A DNA stretch of 64,000 nt. Source: Pterois miles. Lineage: Eukaryota > Chordata > Actinopteri > Perciformes > Scorpaenidae. Shown in pieces: positions 1-64,000 of this stretch. Numbering within the stretch: position 1 is the first letter of the stretch; each line of letters starts with the position of its first letter. The position numbers and the translations under genes are program-made. The DNA lies in the NCBI GenBank assembly GCA_947000775.1, contig CAMQGK010000463.1, positions 2,613,001 to 2,677,000 on the forward strand, read 5' to 3'. Under the pieces are notes generated by a model, which made no database searches, was not told where the DNA came from, and saw only the letters and a list, made by a program, of their open reading frames with translations.

Positions 1-414
1 TGCCAAAAACTAATTTATATGTTCACATTTTTTAGATACTGGTGTACGTGGTGTTTTAGAATTCAAATTAGCCCTACACTTCAATGGACTTGTTTCTTCA
101 CAGTGAGACAGACCTGAATTTTGTTCCTGGCCCTTTCTGTGTCCCAGATACATGGATTGATCTGCTGAGACTGCTGTCACCTACACTAAAGGACAGTTCA
201 CATAATCAAAGCAGAACAATTTAACTAAATCCAGTCCTACCCGGTAATATCGCTAGCTTCCTTCCCCTGCTCCTATTGCACATTGAATTTTTCCAGTACA
301 TAGTTTCGGGAAGTTTCTCTGTCTGTCTGTCTGACTCTATCTTTGGGCAGCTCCTGGGGCTTTTAGACCAAACTCATTAGAAAGGGTGAGACCTCTTTAA
401 ATAATACATCTCTA

Positions 415-640
415 CTTACACTCCTCTCTTCTTCCCTTTCAAGCCTCCCTCACACTTTACTCTTTCTCCTCCTTCACTTTCCTTTTCTCTGTAACTACTC
501 CTCACTCTCCTCTGTCTCTCGCTTCCTGTTTTTTCATCCTCACTTATTCTACCTTCCTCCCACCTCCTCTGTCTATGTCTGATTTACTCTATATTTTTCT
601 CTCTCCTTCTCCCTCTCTTTCTCTCTCCCTCCCTCTCTCT
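415..640. repeat. Pyrimidine-rich (CT) low-complexity tract
   Basis: Over 200 bases almost free of long purine runs, made of CTCC, TCTC and CCTT words, running into a (CA)10 tract at about 645-665. A mirror-type tract could form H-DNA, but no function is implied. Confidence 0.75.
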
Positions 641-750
641 TTTCAACACACACACACACACACACCTCCCATCTTAAACCGCTCTTTTATTGGTTTCCAT
701 GGTAACTAAGAGCTGGTGCGAGAAAGAAGGAATTCTCCGTGACTGTTGAT

Positions 751-752
<2 letters not shown>

Positions 753-804
<52 letters not shown>
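753..804. repeat. (GT)n microsatellite
   Basis: Pure GT dinucleotide run of about 52 bp. Confidence 0.97.
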
Positions 805-805
<1 letters not shown>

Positions 806-2707
806 AGTGAGAGAGGAACAGAGAGGTAAAGTGGGAGGCGTAGCTATTACGGAGTGCCGCCTAGAGGCAGTATTAATGCACACAAACACGCTGACACACA
901 TGCACACCAAATAATTATAACAATATATGCTTATACATGCAAACACACTTGAATGCTCAATCTTTGGATAAACTATGTGTGCTTGAATATCAGTTAAAGA
1001 GGAACTCCACACAAATTGATTTCTCTTGTGTTGTCATATGACGTTAATACAGGTCAAGTTTCCAACAAAACGCATTATGTGTAAAACCTGCATTTTTTTT
1101 TTTCCTCAAAATTCACTTGTATGTGTCTGCTTGGATTTGAAGGTTTAGTTCAGCTGAATTATCTTAATCTTGTCAATCAATAGTTAGCCGTAGGCATTTG
1201 TGATCAATTGTTAACCTTAGCTATTGGCGATCAATGTCTAACCTTAACCATCTTGCAAGAGTTTCCCCACCTTGCGGATTTCCTTCTAGACAATACCCAG
1301 AAAAATAATGTCATACATGAACAAGTTTTATTCCTCTGCAGTGCCAGTAAACACAACACATGGGCCTGCTGATAACTGCCGTATTCAGTTTAACGAGAAA
1401 TTTAGGGCTGATGAACCGTAATATTAACCATGATAAACAGAATGGCCATGGCTATGTACTGACACACACCCGCAAGCCTGTCATAGTAGAACTGCTGGCC
1501 CAGCTACAACACTATAACCCACACAGTTACTCTCTCAAAGGGTCATTAATATGCTTCTTGTGACTGTCAAACTCCGCTGTACTCGCTGTCTTTCCAGTGG
1601 AGAAACAAGACTTCTGAGCTCTGACTACCAGCTCTACGTGTCATCTATGCTACACTGAGCAGGGCTCAGTCAGTCTCCCGTGTCCCCTGACCGACCACAT
1701 CATACGCTACGTAAGCCACGAGACCACTCCTCCAACAGTCAGTGCTCCCTCACTCCTCTGTTGCATTATTCAAATGCAGGGAGGGAGGGTTCTAGCCGAA
1801 TTTGAGGGTGTAGTTACACTTCAGCCATACATATGTTGCTATATGCTCTAATTATAAAGACCTAAATGACCTGAGATGGCTTTCTTCATTCAGAAATTTT
1901 GACCCGAGAGCCAATAGCTGTGCAGTACTGGTGCGCAGTTCATGGTTTTTTTATTACCCACTCGATCCGTTATGAGAGCCAATCTGCATCGCCGGACCCG
2001 CAAAAACATATGTTCAACCACCTGGAACCGACCTGACCAGCAAACTGCCAACTTTATGCATCATAGTAGCACAATTATCAGGACTGAGGACAGAGAGAGG
2101 GGAAGAAAAGGTGGATTATTGCATGCAATGTTTCTATAAGTTATTAATAACTTACTTGGAACGCTGATTTGTCACTTTTTGATCTGCCCGCCCAAACCTG
2201 TGATATTTTGTAGTGACTGAAAACTATTTATTTTAAGCAGCAGATTGGTGAGTCTGATACGACTGTGTTGTCATACTAGTGGGATTAGTGTTATTGAAAG
2301 GTACATTTTGCTTATGAATAATTACAGTACAGGTAATTCTACCCAATATCTCTATCTATCTATCTCAATATTTTCAACCTGACCATTATTTGTTCACACC
2401 ATCCATGTCCCAGTTATTAATTAAGAATAATAAATCCCTGTTTTATTTGAGAGAGAGCCACTGCTGCTAATGTTCAGGTTTACAGAAGATCAGTGTCAGA
2501 ATGCTGTTTACCATGAAAGCATGTATAAACATTGTTCTTCAAGGCATTTGTCTGTTTCATGTTGAAAGTAAGTTTGTGGTTATTTACACTGTTGTGATGA
2601 ATCCACTCGCTGAAAAGTCACTGTAACTGTTCTGTTTATGGTTTTGAAAAAGCTCCTGAAAGAACTGCAACTCAACTTGAAAAGTTTAGCACATTTTTAA
2701 AAATCTT

Positions 2708-2712
<5 letters not shown>

Positions 2713-2771
<59 letters not shown>
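2713..2771. repeat. (GT)n microsatellite
   Basis: Pure GT run of about 59 bp. Open frames across it are repeat artefacts. Confidence 0.97.
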
Positions 2772-2773
<2 letters not shown>

Positions 2774-3653
2774 TTGTGAGAGAGGAAAAGGAAAACGAGA
2801 CGCAGACAGTGAGAGGTACAAAAGTGTTGTACGTGTGTGTTCCTGTGTATGTGTGGGTATGATCAAAGTGCATGGATGTGTGAGAGAAAGAGAGTGACTT
2901 GCATGGCATTTTTTTGCATTTATTTGTGTGTGTGCGTGTCAGACAGCGTGAGTGATCAAAGCACATGTGTGTGAAGGCTTTTGATACGGTTGACACCTGA
3001 GCCTAGAGCAGCACCACTGGGGGCTTGTGGGTAGATCAAGACAAGACCTCTAGACCTGAGGGTTTGAACGCAGCAGCACAACAAGAATCAATCCAAAAAA
3101 AATATCAGTCGATATCAGGAGGAGTGGAATGAAAGAGGATGATTACTCTGATGCTTTAGGAAAAAAGAAGAAAACTAGGAAGGGATAGGAGTGGGGAAAG
3201 GGAGGAGGAGGATCAGTGGGTGAGAGTACAACAACTGTCTAGTAAAGGAGTAGAAACCAAACCAAGTTTTGCTGTATTTTTCATTCTAGGCATGCAAATC
3301 GGTTTTACTGAGCAAGCCTTAGCCAAGAATACGGGCCCAGTCGTAATGTTCACACTCACCGTCTCACAAGCTTTGACATGTGTTTCTGATAAGTCCGCAG
3401 GGGCTCAGGGCTGTCCCACTGTGAAATCGGAAAGTGCTTCAGGGCTCTCCGGTGGACTTTTCAAGCCCTTTATGCACAGTTTCCACTGAAATGCTGAAGA
3501 CTTTGCTTGAGGGAATTACCCTCAAGGGGTTGTCCAAAATCATCCACAAAACAAAGCAAAAAAATAACACTGGAAAATGTGTTCATAGTACCAATAACTG
3601 TTTCTAGGTGTTTTATTAGTATTACTAAGACATGATAATGACAGTTTGTTTTA

Positions 3654-4259
3654 AAGTTCTGTCAGTCAGTTAAAATATTTAATCGTGATTAATCGCATGA
3701 TTTTCCTTAGTTGATTGCAATTAATCATTGTATTTGTTCAAAAACCTACTATCTTAAAGGGAGATTTGTCAAGCATTGGAAGTGTGCAAATAGGCTGCTT
3801 TATGTAAATGTATGTATATATTTATTATTGGAAATCGATGTACAACGCAGAACAATGACAAATATTGTCCAGAAACCCTCACAGGTTCTGGATTTAGAAT
3901 AGAAAATATGGTTGAATCATATCATGGCAAACTGCAGCCCAACAGGCACCAACAGCTGTCAGTGTGCTGACTTGACTATGACTTGCCCCAAACTGCATGT
4001 GATTATCATAGTGGGCATGTCTGGTGGGTACCCATAGAACCCATTTTCATTGAGGTATCTTGAGGTCAGAGGTCAAGGGACCTCTTCAAGTGTGGACCGT
4101 TCCTTAGCCTCCTTTCTAGTTTCATATGATGCCAGTATCTTCATTCTAGGTGTAAAACCAAGGTTAATTAAAAAAATGCAAGTTGCATTAATGTGCTAAA
4201 GAAATTAATGACATTAAAACAAATTTGGGTTAATTATCACATTAACTTTGCCAGCCCTA
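3654..4259 (+). mobile_element. hAT-like non-autonomous element, copy 1
   Basis: About 606 bp, starting ttctgtcagtc and ending ttgccagcccta, which are imperfect inverted repeats of the CAGGGCTGTCA type. The interior matches the copies at 20243-20979, 39435-40976 and, reversed, 47564-48424. No transposase. Target duplication is not clear for this copy; class is inferred from the 8-bp duplication seen in other copies. Confidence 0.8.
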
Positions 4260-6194
4260 GTTTTGATCAAATGTTGCTAATAACATTTAGGCTATTATTA
4301 CATTTTAAAAATGGACAACAGTCAATTTTATTAAACTTCATGTAAAATCACTCCCTCAGATCTGAGTGGCCACAGACAGAATTACTTGACCCAGGCAACA
4401 TATTAATTCACAAAGTGCCATCTCATTTCTCATACAGCATTTCTAACCTCTGCACCCTTGTGCCGTCACCGTCTCTGAGCACAGAGGTGATGATAATTAA
4501 AGTCTGTTAGGGAACACAGCTGATACTGTGGATGGACATTGAGAATGGACCACAGAGGTATGCATACTAGCAACCAAAACAAGACAAGAAAAGCGAGAGG
4601 CCCGAAGAGGTGAGAAGGGAAGTAATAAGGATATGCCCTGTGTGTGTGTGTGTGCGTGCGTACAGGCATGCGTGCGTGCGTGTGTGCGTGCGTGCATGCA
4701 TGCATGCGTTGAGGGGGTGACGCTGACAGATGTGCTTATTGCTGCTGTTTTCTATACATACATACCACACACACATTCACTTACACTAAATCCATTGACC
4801 TCTGCTGGCCTAACCTGCAGCGTAAATGTGCAAACACCCACATGCTGTTAACACACAAGGTTTGTAACTCTCTTGGGGGTGCTTGAGATGGATCAAGCTA
4901 GTGTTAGGTCTGCTTCTTGTGGGTCACACAATGGTAGTAAGGATTAATAGGCTTTTTGAAATTGCAGTATGCTGACACAGAGGATCCCACACTGTGCATT
5001 AGCTCAGCACCACATAAATTCATTCACCAAAGTTCTTATCCTGCTGCTTTTGTCAAGAGGTAGGAACTGCTGTGAAGAGGGTGTGACAGAGCTGCCATCT
5101 CCGTTATAACAAACTGTTACACCACTTCTCTGGATTGTTTTTCAAGTTTTTAATCTGTTACAGTATATATTACTATATATATTAGTACATATTAGCTACT
5201 GCTCCATAGTACCACAATATGTTTTTGTTCCAGGTAAATAAATGTGATTTTCTAAGCTATGCACAATCTGCCGCCAGTCAAAGAAAGGCATAGATAGGCA
5301 AAATACTTTCCATTCATTTCACACAATAAATTGTAGGTTACAGTTGGAGCCTATTTAGGTAGATCTTTGTTTGGACATTATCTGCACGCATGAATACTCA
5401 TGCACACATGCGATCAAAAGCACTATATTATATAACAAAGACTTGGAGCCACAAGGGTCCAAGTGATATTTGGGGACAACATGATTTTTCTGCTAAACTA
5501 AACAAGTTTTTAGCCAAATGCTGCCAGTTGGATTTTTTTTTGAAAAATGCATAAGAATAACAGATTAGAGTAGTGATACGCTCGCCAGCTTTGAGTGCAG
5601 TGGGCAGTGCTCCCAGCAGCAGGGAAAACAAAAATAGATGAGGCCCACGATTGAAATGTGAATGCTTCATTTCAAAATAATGTCTCTAAATATCTGAAGC
5701 AACACATGGGATAAAACTGTTTGGGCTGTGAGAGGTGTTGCTCGCTATATTGTCAGCCGTTCTACAGTAGCTATAGTGTAATTCATACGTATATTATTGC
5801 GCTGACATTTTGCATTGTTATGGCTTTGTATCCTGCAAGCTGGATTAAAATGATACAGTGATGTGAAATTGCTGACCTTCAGCTTTAAGGGTATTTAAGG
5901 GTGTTGACATCCATACAGGGTGACCAGGATTGCACTTTTTATACAGTCGTCCGATGTTAGGACATTGCAGCAGAGCAATGATACTAACTTAGAGACAAGA
6001 CAACCGAATGTTATGTGCTAACAGAGGAATGTGCTTCTCTTGCCAGTTCAGTCACCCGACCTCAGTCCAACTGGTCATACTTTTCAGTAAACAAGCGATA
6101 AGTGAAGCTGGCTGCTGTACAGGCCTGGCAGAGCATCACTAGGGATGATACCAACTGTATGCTTATATCTGTGAGCTTTACACTCCAGTCAGTC

Positions 6195-6350
6195 ACATAT
6201 TTGTTTATTTTAACCTTTATTTATTCAGGGAGTTGCACTGAGCCAAGCTCTCTTTTTCAGGAAGGCCAGCACAGTTGCACACATTGACACCTGGAAGCTG
6301 CCCAGCATAACCACTGTCTGATCTGTAGGCCGACTGGGGTTGAGGGCTTT
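6195..6350. repeat. Probable interspersed repeat
   Basis: The block with TTAACCTTTATTTATTCAGG and, downstream, GGGTTGAGGGCTTTGCTCAG resembles a dispersed fish repeat I recall. No second copy in the window, so this is weak. Confidence 0.35.
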
Positions 6351-6659
6351 GCTCAGTGATTGTTATGAAGGAGTGTTTCTCGTTCACTTTCTTTATCCAG
6401 ATTTATCCTACCGCTCAGGGGATCGCACAAAAAAAGTGCATATGATGATTTGAAATAGAAGTTTCTTCAAACTACAATATATTTTGCTGTCTAAAGTTGG
6501 GGAACTAGACTTAGAAATTGCTTCAGTCTTTTTAAAGTGCATCTGTTGTGAATGCAAACACCCTCAAATATAAGATGGATGTCAGCACTGAAACTTCATA
6601 GTCATTGTTTCATTTCAAATTCAATATGCTGAAGTGCTTACTGTATATATCCGTCTTCT

Positions 6660-6800
6660 ATGTCATTTCACACTATTCAGGGTTGTGGGGGGGTTCCCAG
6701 CATGCACTGGGTGAGAGGCAGTGAACCTCCTGACAGGTTGCCAGTCTGTCACAGGGCCAACACATATAGATAGACAAACAGTCACACTCAATGGACAATT
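6660..6800 (-). mobile_element. Fragment of GATGGATG-tailed SINE family
   Basis: Words CACTGGGTGAGAGGCAGTGA, AGGTTGCCAGTCTGTCACAG and GGGCCAACACATATAGATAG align with the interior of the better copy at 57150-57475. Same orientation as that copy, so the SINE itself reads on the minus strand. Confidence 0.6.
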
Positions 6801-8073
6801 TTTTTCAGTTTTCCAGTTCACCTAAACTGAGCTGTTCAGTGGCTGGCACTAAGGTATTTACTGCTGAGCCGCCCTCTAAAGTGATTCCCTTACAAACTTA
6901 CCTGAACAAGTCTAGCACAAGTCAATTCTTGCCATCATCTCTGTGTCTCTCTGTGACTTTAAGCCACATTTACTGCATGTATGGTACATGAAAGCACATT
7001 GCAGTGTGTACTGTGCCTTTCATTCAATTTGTGCTTACAGTCTGTGTGAAATTAGCATCAGGTTTACTAAGGCAATAGCTTATTGCACAATAAGTGTAAC
7101 AGTAAGCTGCATTTTACTGAGATGCTTTTGTGAGGAACACTCAATAGGTGAGGCAAGGTCACAAGATATGAGATTCAAAAACATTTACTAAGGCTGCAAC
7201 AGAGAAACATTTCATTTCATGTATCACTCAGAACATTTAAACTGTCATCTTAGTAGTGTAGCAGCCATAGATCAATTCTAATCAATTTAAAAAGGATAGA
7301 AAAAAAGCAGAGGGGGATGTGCAGTGGTACTGTTCCGATTAAAAAAAAAAAAAAACTATAAATGAATTAAATATCTGAATATCTGATGCAAATTTTTGAC
7401 AAACTTCCTTAAAAGCTAAAAGTTGCATTCAGCATTTCTGGACTGTTATATGCTGATGTTTTGTGTCTGAAGTGCTCACTTTCATGACATCAAGTCTGCA
7501 AGGCCGCCCGACTGTTGGGCGGATAAAATACTGTATGAGAAAAGATTTCACATCTTGATCGTTGCCATGGATATGACCACCGTGTCATATTACAAAACAA
7601 TGCCAAGTATACAGTAAGTTGCATATTAATAGCTTATTAAGGTTTTAGTAGATTCAAAGGAAATGGATTGATATTGCACTGGTACTGGCATTTACACTAT
7701 GTTATCCTTTCAGTGTTGTCATCTCTTAAATGCTACCACTGCCACCGCTCTTTAGATAACTGCAGCCACATGTACACTCATCATGTAACTCAGTGAGCAT
7801 CAGTTTGAGTTCAAACTGAATGACCACAGGGTCATAGCTGAAGACTAACCTCTTGGCTTGGTGAATTTTCAGATATTGCATTTCTCTATATTTGTCAAAA
7901 GCTAATTTTTATTTTGGAAGTAAAGTGCAGATCACCTGCAGTTTAAAGTGAATTATTTCCCACACATGGCCCTTGTAAATTGTGTGAACATTAAGTGCAG
8001 GAGATCCACATGTATATTATATATCATGCTGCTATTTACACAATTATTCCCAAAATGCATAAGAATAAAGAAG

Positions 8074-8275
8074 TAGAGCTGCAACAATTAATCAATTGGT
8101 TGTCAACTATTAAATTACTAGCCAACGATTAATAGGTTTTAGTATTTTTTTTAGTTAAAAAAAAGTCTAAATTCTCTGATTCCTTAAATGTGACTACTAT
8201 CTGTTTCTTTACCTTTATAGACCAAACAATTAATTGATAAAATAAGATTATTTGACAATAAAAATAGTTGCAGAG
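8074..8275. mobile_element. Short MITE-like repeat (GCTGCAAC termini)
   Basis: Begins GAGCTGCAACAATTAATC and ends ATAGTTGCAGAG, short inverted termini of a dispersed fish repeat type I recall as GGGCTGCAAC...GTTGCAGCCC. AT-rich interior, apparently internally deleted. It ends about 200 bp before E1. Confidence 0.6.
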
Positions 8276-8478
8276 AAGGCTGATTTTACAAGCAGAGTGC
8301 CCTTCCAGACTCAGATAGTCTGTGTCTTAAAGCACAAAATGTTTCTGAAGTTGCAAAAGGTTTTGGTCTCTATCTTTGGAAAATACAATATGCACTGTGC
8401 AAAACAGATAAACGGTACTTAAAACATGAAATCAAAGGGAAAAAAACGTTAGAATTCCCATTCTTTGTCTTTCAATAG

Positions 8479-59980
<51,502 letters not shown>

Positions 59981-60176
59981 GTGGGGAAACGCAACGATGA
60001 CTTGACGTGACTTATGTGGTTCTGTGAATATTTGACTCTACTGAGTCGAGATGGAATAAAAGTCATTAGACACCCGCACTGCAACTCACACTTCAAACTG
60101 CAAACAAAACAGCTTTATGTTTCAGAGATAACATTTTAAATCCCATTTTATCAACTGGTTCTATAGAACTGAATAA

Positions 60177-60452
60177 ACCGTATTTTTCGCACTATAAGGC
60201 GCACTTAAAATCAGCCAACTGTTTAACTCAGACACTGATGATGAAGGATTTGATGGATTTGTGGAAGAGGAATGAACTGAAAAGTGAGTGTATTGTTTTG
60301 TATTTCATGTGTGACAGCTGAAAAATGTTGAGAGTTATTGAAGTTATTGAGTTATTAACTTAAATGAATAAAGTTTGACTTATCTGACTCTTTTGTTTCA
60401 CTTAATGCACCTTATAATCCGGTGTGCCTTATAGTGCGAAAAATACAGTATA
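60177..60452. mobile_element. MITE with about 28-bp inverted repeats
   Basis: Left ACCGTATTTTTCGCACTATA AGGCGCAC pairs with right GTGCCTTATAGTGCGAAAAA TACAGT with few mismatches. 276 bp, no complete frame. Superfamily not assigned; TA-rich flanks would allow a TA target site. Confidence 0.85.
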
Positions 60453-61835
60453 TGACATTATATGTATGTTTTTTTTGTGGACAGTATTTTATTTAAATAC
60501 ACCCTTTATTGACCCTGTTTTGTAGTAAAAGGGACTGCTGCATGCTTTATACAAGGCTCTTAGACTTGACAATATTGCATATGCTGAACCGTCTGTTTAG
60601 AAAACATCATACATTTTGATACCAAGTTATTCTTGTCTCATTTGAGGTTACCTTTGGGTCCCAACCCAGATTCTATGAAACATTGCTATAAAAATAAACA
60701 TTGCTGTAAAATGAAGCACTGCGGATTTTATATAAACCCACAGTGTATTTGTGGCATATGGACATAATTATTCAGCATTTTATGTGAAAATAAATCAGCC
60801 TCCAAAGTTAAACAGCTTAATCTTGGCTTTAGAAAATACAGTAGCATCAGACTACTTGGCAACTTGGCATGCTGGTGACAAATGTAGCAGACAGTAATCC
60901 ATTACCAAACATGGCTTAAAGCACATTACATACATTGTACATTATATGTATTTTGTAAGTAAAGCTTACACATTGCTATTATGGTACATGCATGTATAGA
61001 AATGGATGTAATTCGTAGCTATATGTGTCTTATGTACTGTATTTTTCATCTAACAGCTGCAGTCTGTAATTCACCGCCTCACAACACAAAGACATTTACA
61101 GAACCCTTTTGTCATATATGGTGACCTTATATCTTGTCTTTCAACAGGAAAAAGTCACATAATGTAAGAAATGAATGGGATATGAAGATTCAAGTATATG
61201 TGCGTGTGCATGTTTGTATTTTTGTGGCCCAAATACAAACGATTGAAGCGTGTCACTCCAAACTGACTGAGCTGGATCTTCCACAGCGCTGTGGTAATAA
61301 AGTGCGTCCTATACAACAGCAGTTTTCAAAGACACTCTTTAAACCCATGGGGGTTTAGGGGAAATTAAAGTGGGTCCCCGTAGTGCTGCAGAGACTGGAA
61401 TCTTATGCCGCTGCCTGTGGTACCTTCCCTAGTCCCAGCTATGTTGGGTAGGCTGAATAACGCACTGCTGACATTAACGTCATTGTACTATGATGCAGAT
61501 TTTAGATACAGTTAGATGGATGGGCTGTTCTCAGAGTAATTTTAGTGTATAGCGGTGGAAGACTGAGCCATACGCTTCAGTGTACTCTTTTATATTATTG
61601 TGTGGCTGTGACTCAAAACACCACTAGTGTTCTGCATAAAGGCCACACTGACTTAAATGAGAAAAAATTCAGCAATAGATCAGCTGTATTCACATAAATA
61701 AATGTATTTGGCTGCTAAATTGCATCTTTTGTTTGAGCCATTTTATACCAGTATATTTTCTTTTGCCATATATTTTGTTGAATAATTTTTCATCTGCTGA
61801 TTCACATTAAAAAAAAGTAGTGCCTAGTGCCAGTC

Positions 61836-62037
61836 TTAAAGGGATAGTTCGGGTGTTTTGAAGTGGGTTTGAAGAAGGTTTTTGTCTGCCGACTTTGAAG
61901 AGAGCATACTGTAGATGCTTTGCTCCTGTGTCGGTACTACATGTCGGGTTGCACCGACCATCATCTACTGTAAGTAAAACGCTGACTATGGATAAGTTCC
62001 TCATACAACCCCACTTCAAAATACCCAAACTATCCCT
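61836..62037. mobile_element. MITE with about 28-bp inverted repeats (AGGGATAGTT)
   Basis: Left AGGGATAGTTCGGGTGTTTT GAAGTGGG pairs with right CCACTTCAAAATACCCAAAC TATCCCT with two mismatches. About 200 bp, no coding capacity. A common percomorph type to my recall. Confidence 0.85.
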
Positions 62038-63071
62038 GTCTGTCAATATTAATAGAAACCCATAATCTGATTTTCCTTCATGCCACTTATCAATATTTTA
62101 AGATGATATATCATTCCAAATTAGAACTGCCAAACACAGGATTCTAAAGTGTAGTGATATTAAACAGTTTTCCAACTTTGTTTGGGTTGTTTGCGTAACT
62201 TTGTCACTGTATGACAATGACATACTGAATTTTACTCCTTCTAATTTGAGTCTTGGTTCGCCTACATGTACTTAATCGCTAACATCAAACTCGAGCCCTC
62301 TAGTCTTACCTTAGAGGTGTGTGTCTCTTTTGCGTGTGCAGCAGCGTTGTGTTTGTGCAGCACTAATTATTTATGTCTGTCTACAGTTGTTTTTCATTAA
62401 GCTAATAGTGGTTAAAAGCTGATTCAGAAAGGATGAGACATCTATCACTGAGACACAAACACAAAGAAATCCATACACACACACATACAGACTGATGCTT
62501 GTAGCAGGTATATACTGATAACACACAGGCACAAACAGTAAGCTGCCATAGACACACACACAAGTTGCGCAACACCTACACACTGTCACGCACACGCTCT
62601 TAGACAGGGCTTTTAAGGGCTCTAACTAATGAATCCCATCAATGGGTGTTTGATTGTTAAAGGCTGTCAGTTGTCATGATCTTATTAGTGAAATGTGCTG
62701 TGGCTGGTTGCTAATTCCTGTCTGTTTTGTGAATGTGCTGTGCCAGCAAACTAAAGATCGATGGATCACTAGTTTAGACCAGAGACGTAGTGCTTCTCCA
62801 TTGGCATTCTTCTGTCCTCCAAGGCAGCTTTGTCTTACAATCTACCAGACCAGCTGTGGCTCAACAACAAAGACAGCTAAAGATGCCTTTGACTTGCACA
62901 GGAAAACTTGTAACTACATCGTGTCCCACAAGAACTAGGGATGTGTATTCCAAGCAAAACTATTCTTCGAAAATCACCGTGAATTAGTTGATTATTTCTT
63001 TGAAAATGTTGCTTTTGTGCATGCACTCATGTACACACCGCTGCGGTGACAGAAGAGCCGAACTGAACGTC

Positions 63072-63270
<199 letters not shown>

Positions 63271-63297
63271 ATCATGTCTTCCCTTTTATATTATATA

Positions 63298-63345
63298 GGG
63301 GCGGGGGGGGGGGGGGTTCCCACCGGGGTTGGGGGGGGGGGGGGG
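63298..63345 (+). repeat. Guanine runs (G-tract cluster)
   Basis: G14 and G15 runs plus shorter GGGG blocks within 48 bp, inside a SINE-family fragment that continues TCTGGACAGGTGGCCAGTCC. It could form G-quadruplexes. Length is likely uncertain in the assembly. Confidence 0.9.
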
Positions 63346-63462
63346 TTCAGTCTGGACAGGTGGCCAGTCCATGAGGGAAATGGAGAAAGACAAAATAGAG
63401 AGGAAACCTTCACGTTCATATTAACCGCGACCTCTTGCTGGATGGGTAACCAGGGTCACCCC

Positions 63463-63466
<4 letters not shown>

Positions 63467-63518
<52 letters not shown>

Positions 63519-63632
63519 TTTTTAATGAAGTCTTCCCTTTTGTTCTTATTAGGGGGGGGGGGGGGTCATGAATAAAAATTTTTATTGTTAAATTACAAAA
63601 ATAACATAGATTTATGTGACTATTTGTCCTGT

Positions 63633-63704
<72 letters not shown>
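63467..63704. repeat. Two (AT)n tracts around a G14 run
   Basis: AT tracts at 63467-63514 and 63639-63704 with a G run at 63552-63565. AGTCTTCCCTTTTGTTC before the G run echoes ATGTCTTCCCTTTTATAT at 63274, so the unit seems duplicated. Confidence 0.9.
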
Positions 63705-63707
<3 letters not shown>

Positions 63708-64000
63708 GGATGTGTGTGAGTAATCAATTTACTTGAATAAAGATTAAACATGACAATTAACTTTATTGTCTTTTAATTAGTCTTTATTGAAAAAAAAAGC
63801 ACTGAATGTTGAACCCTTTCTGCATACATATTTGCAGACTTCATGTATGTAGATGCATCACCAGCCTCTAGCACACAACACTGGAATACTGCACAGCTGT
63901 CATTCAGAGCTGGGAATCAATCCAACAACCTATAGTTATTAATCAGCCTCACTACCTCAAGGACATATTTTATTTTATCTCTAGCTGACTCCAGTGATTT

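Larger units (their letters stand above)
1..8478. other. Intron upstream of E1 (open at window edge)
   Basis: No exon or independent gene recognised. It holds a pyrimidine-rich stretch (about 415-640), CA and GT tracts, a GT/GC-rich patch near 4637-4710, an hAT-like copy, a SINE fragment, a repeat with a TTTATTTATTCAGGG core and a short MITE-like repeat near E1. The remainder is ordinary intronic sequence to my eye. Confidence 0.7.

Noticed and set aside
2672..2996. Open frames rich in Thr-His or Cys-Val.
   Set aside because: They translate the (GT)n repeat. The same applies to frames over other GT, CA, GA, TA and AT tracts in the window.
61060..61125. Acceptor-like CATCTAACAG followed by AAVCNSPPHNTKTF, resembling the start of a sushi exon.
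   Set aside because: Only one cysteine and no PxNG spacing, and it soon reaches a stop; does not match the expected next exon (AVSCGNPG type). Probably chance.

Overview
The window is vertebrate genomic DNA, almost certainly from a ray-finned (percomorph-like) fish. It holds one large multi-exon gene on the + strand set in repeat-rich introns. Long (CA)n/(GT)n, (GA)n and (TA)n tracts, short non-autonomous DNA transposons, tRNA-derived SINEs and 5'-truncated CR1/L2/Rex1-like LINE pieces all point to a teleost. I see no bacterial, viral or organellar gene, no RNA gene outside SINE heads, and no second host gene on either strand.

The gene is a CSMD family member (CUB and Sushi Multiple Domains), best read as csmd1. 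I resolved 28 internal exons (E1-E28) between 8479 and 59980. They total 4065 nt, or 1355 codons, with consistent phase at every junction and no stop or frameshift. In order they encode CUB, sushi, CUB, sushi, CUB, sushi, CUB, sushi, CUB, then nine sushi (CCP) domains in a row. By the family's usual layout (14 CUB, 28 sushi) this is CUB10-CUB14 and CCP10-CCP22. The 5' exons and the 3' exons (remaining sushi domains, transmembrane helix, tail) lie outside. The csmd1 choice rests on remembered vertebrate CSMD sequences, mainly in E13, E20, E24 and E28. The a/b paralogue cannot be told.

Layout: 1-8478 is intron with repeats. E1-E9 lie at 8479-18451, E10-E14 at 21423-31767, E15-E19 at 34062-42572, E20-E28 at 45900-59980, and 59981-64000 is intron ending in AT and G tracts. 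Most introns are phase 1, so most domains or half domains are in-frame cassettes. The exceptions are the introns inside CUB11 (phase 0), CCP11 (phase 0) and CUB13 (phase 2).

The most unusual signals are remnants of the gene's own exons inside its introns: a decayed copy of E5 just upstream of E5, a tandem array derived from the end of E6 just downstream of it, a truncated copy of the start of E27 just upstream of E27, and a weaker CUB-like relic in the E13-E14 intron. A second notable structure is a composite hAT-like insertion at 39435-40976 with an 8-bp target duplication. It carries a tract nearly identical to 20.2-20.7 kb and was later hit by a LINE. I found no evidence for a new gene system; the interest is in exon duplication and decay, repeat history and microsatellites at splice sites.
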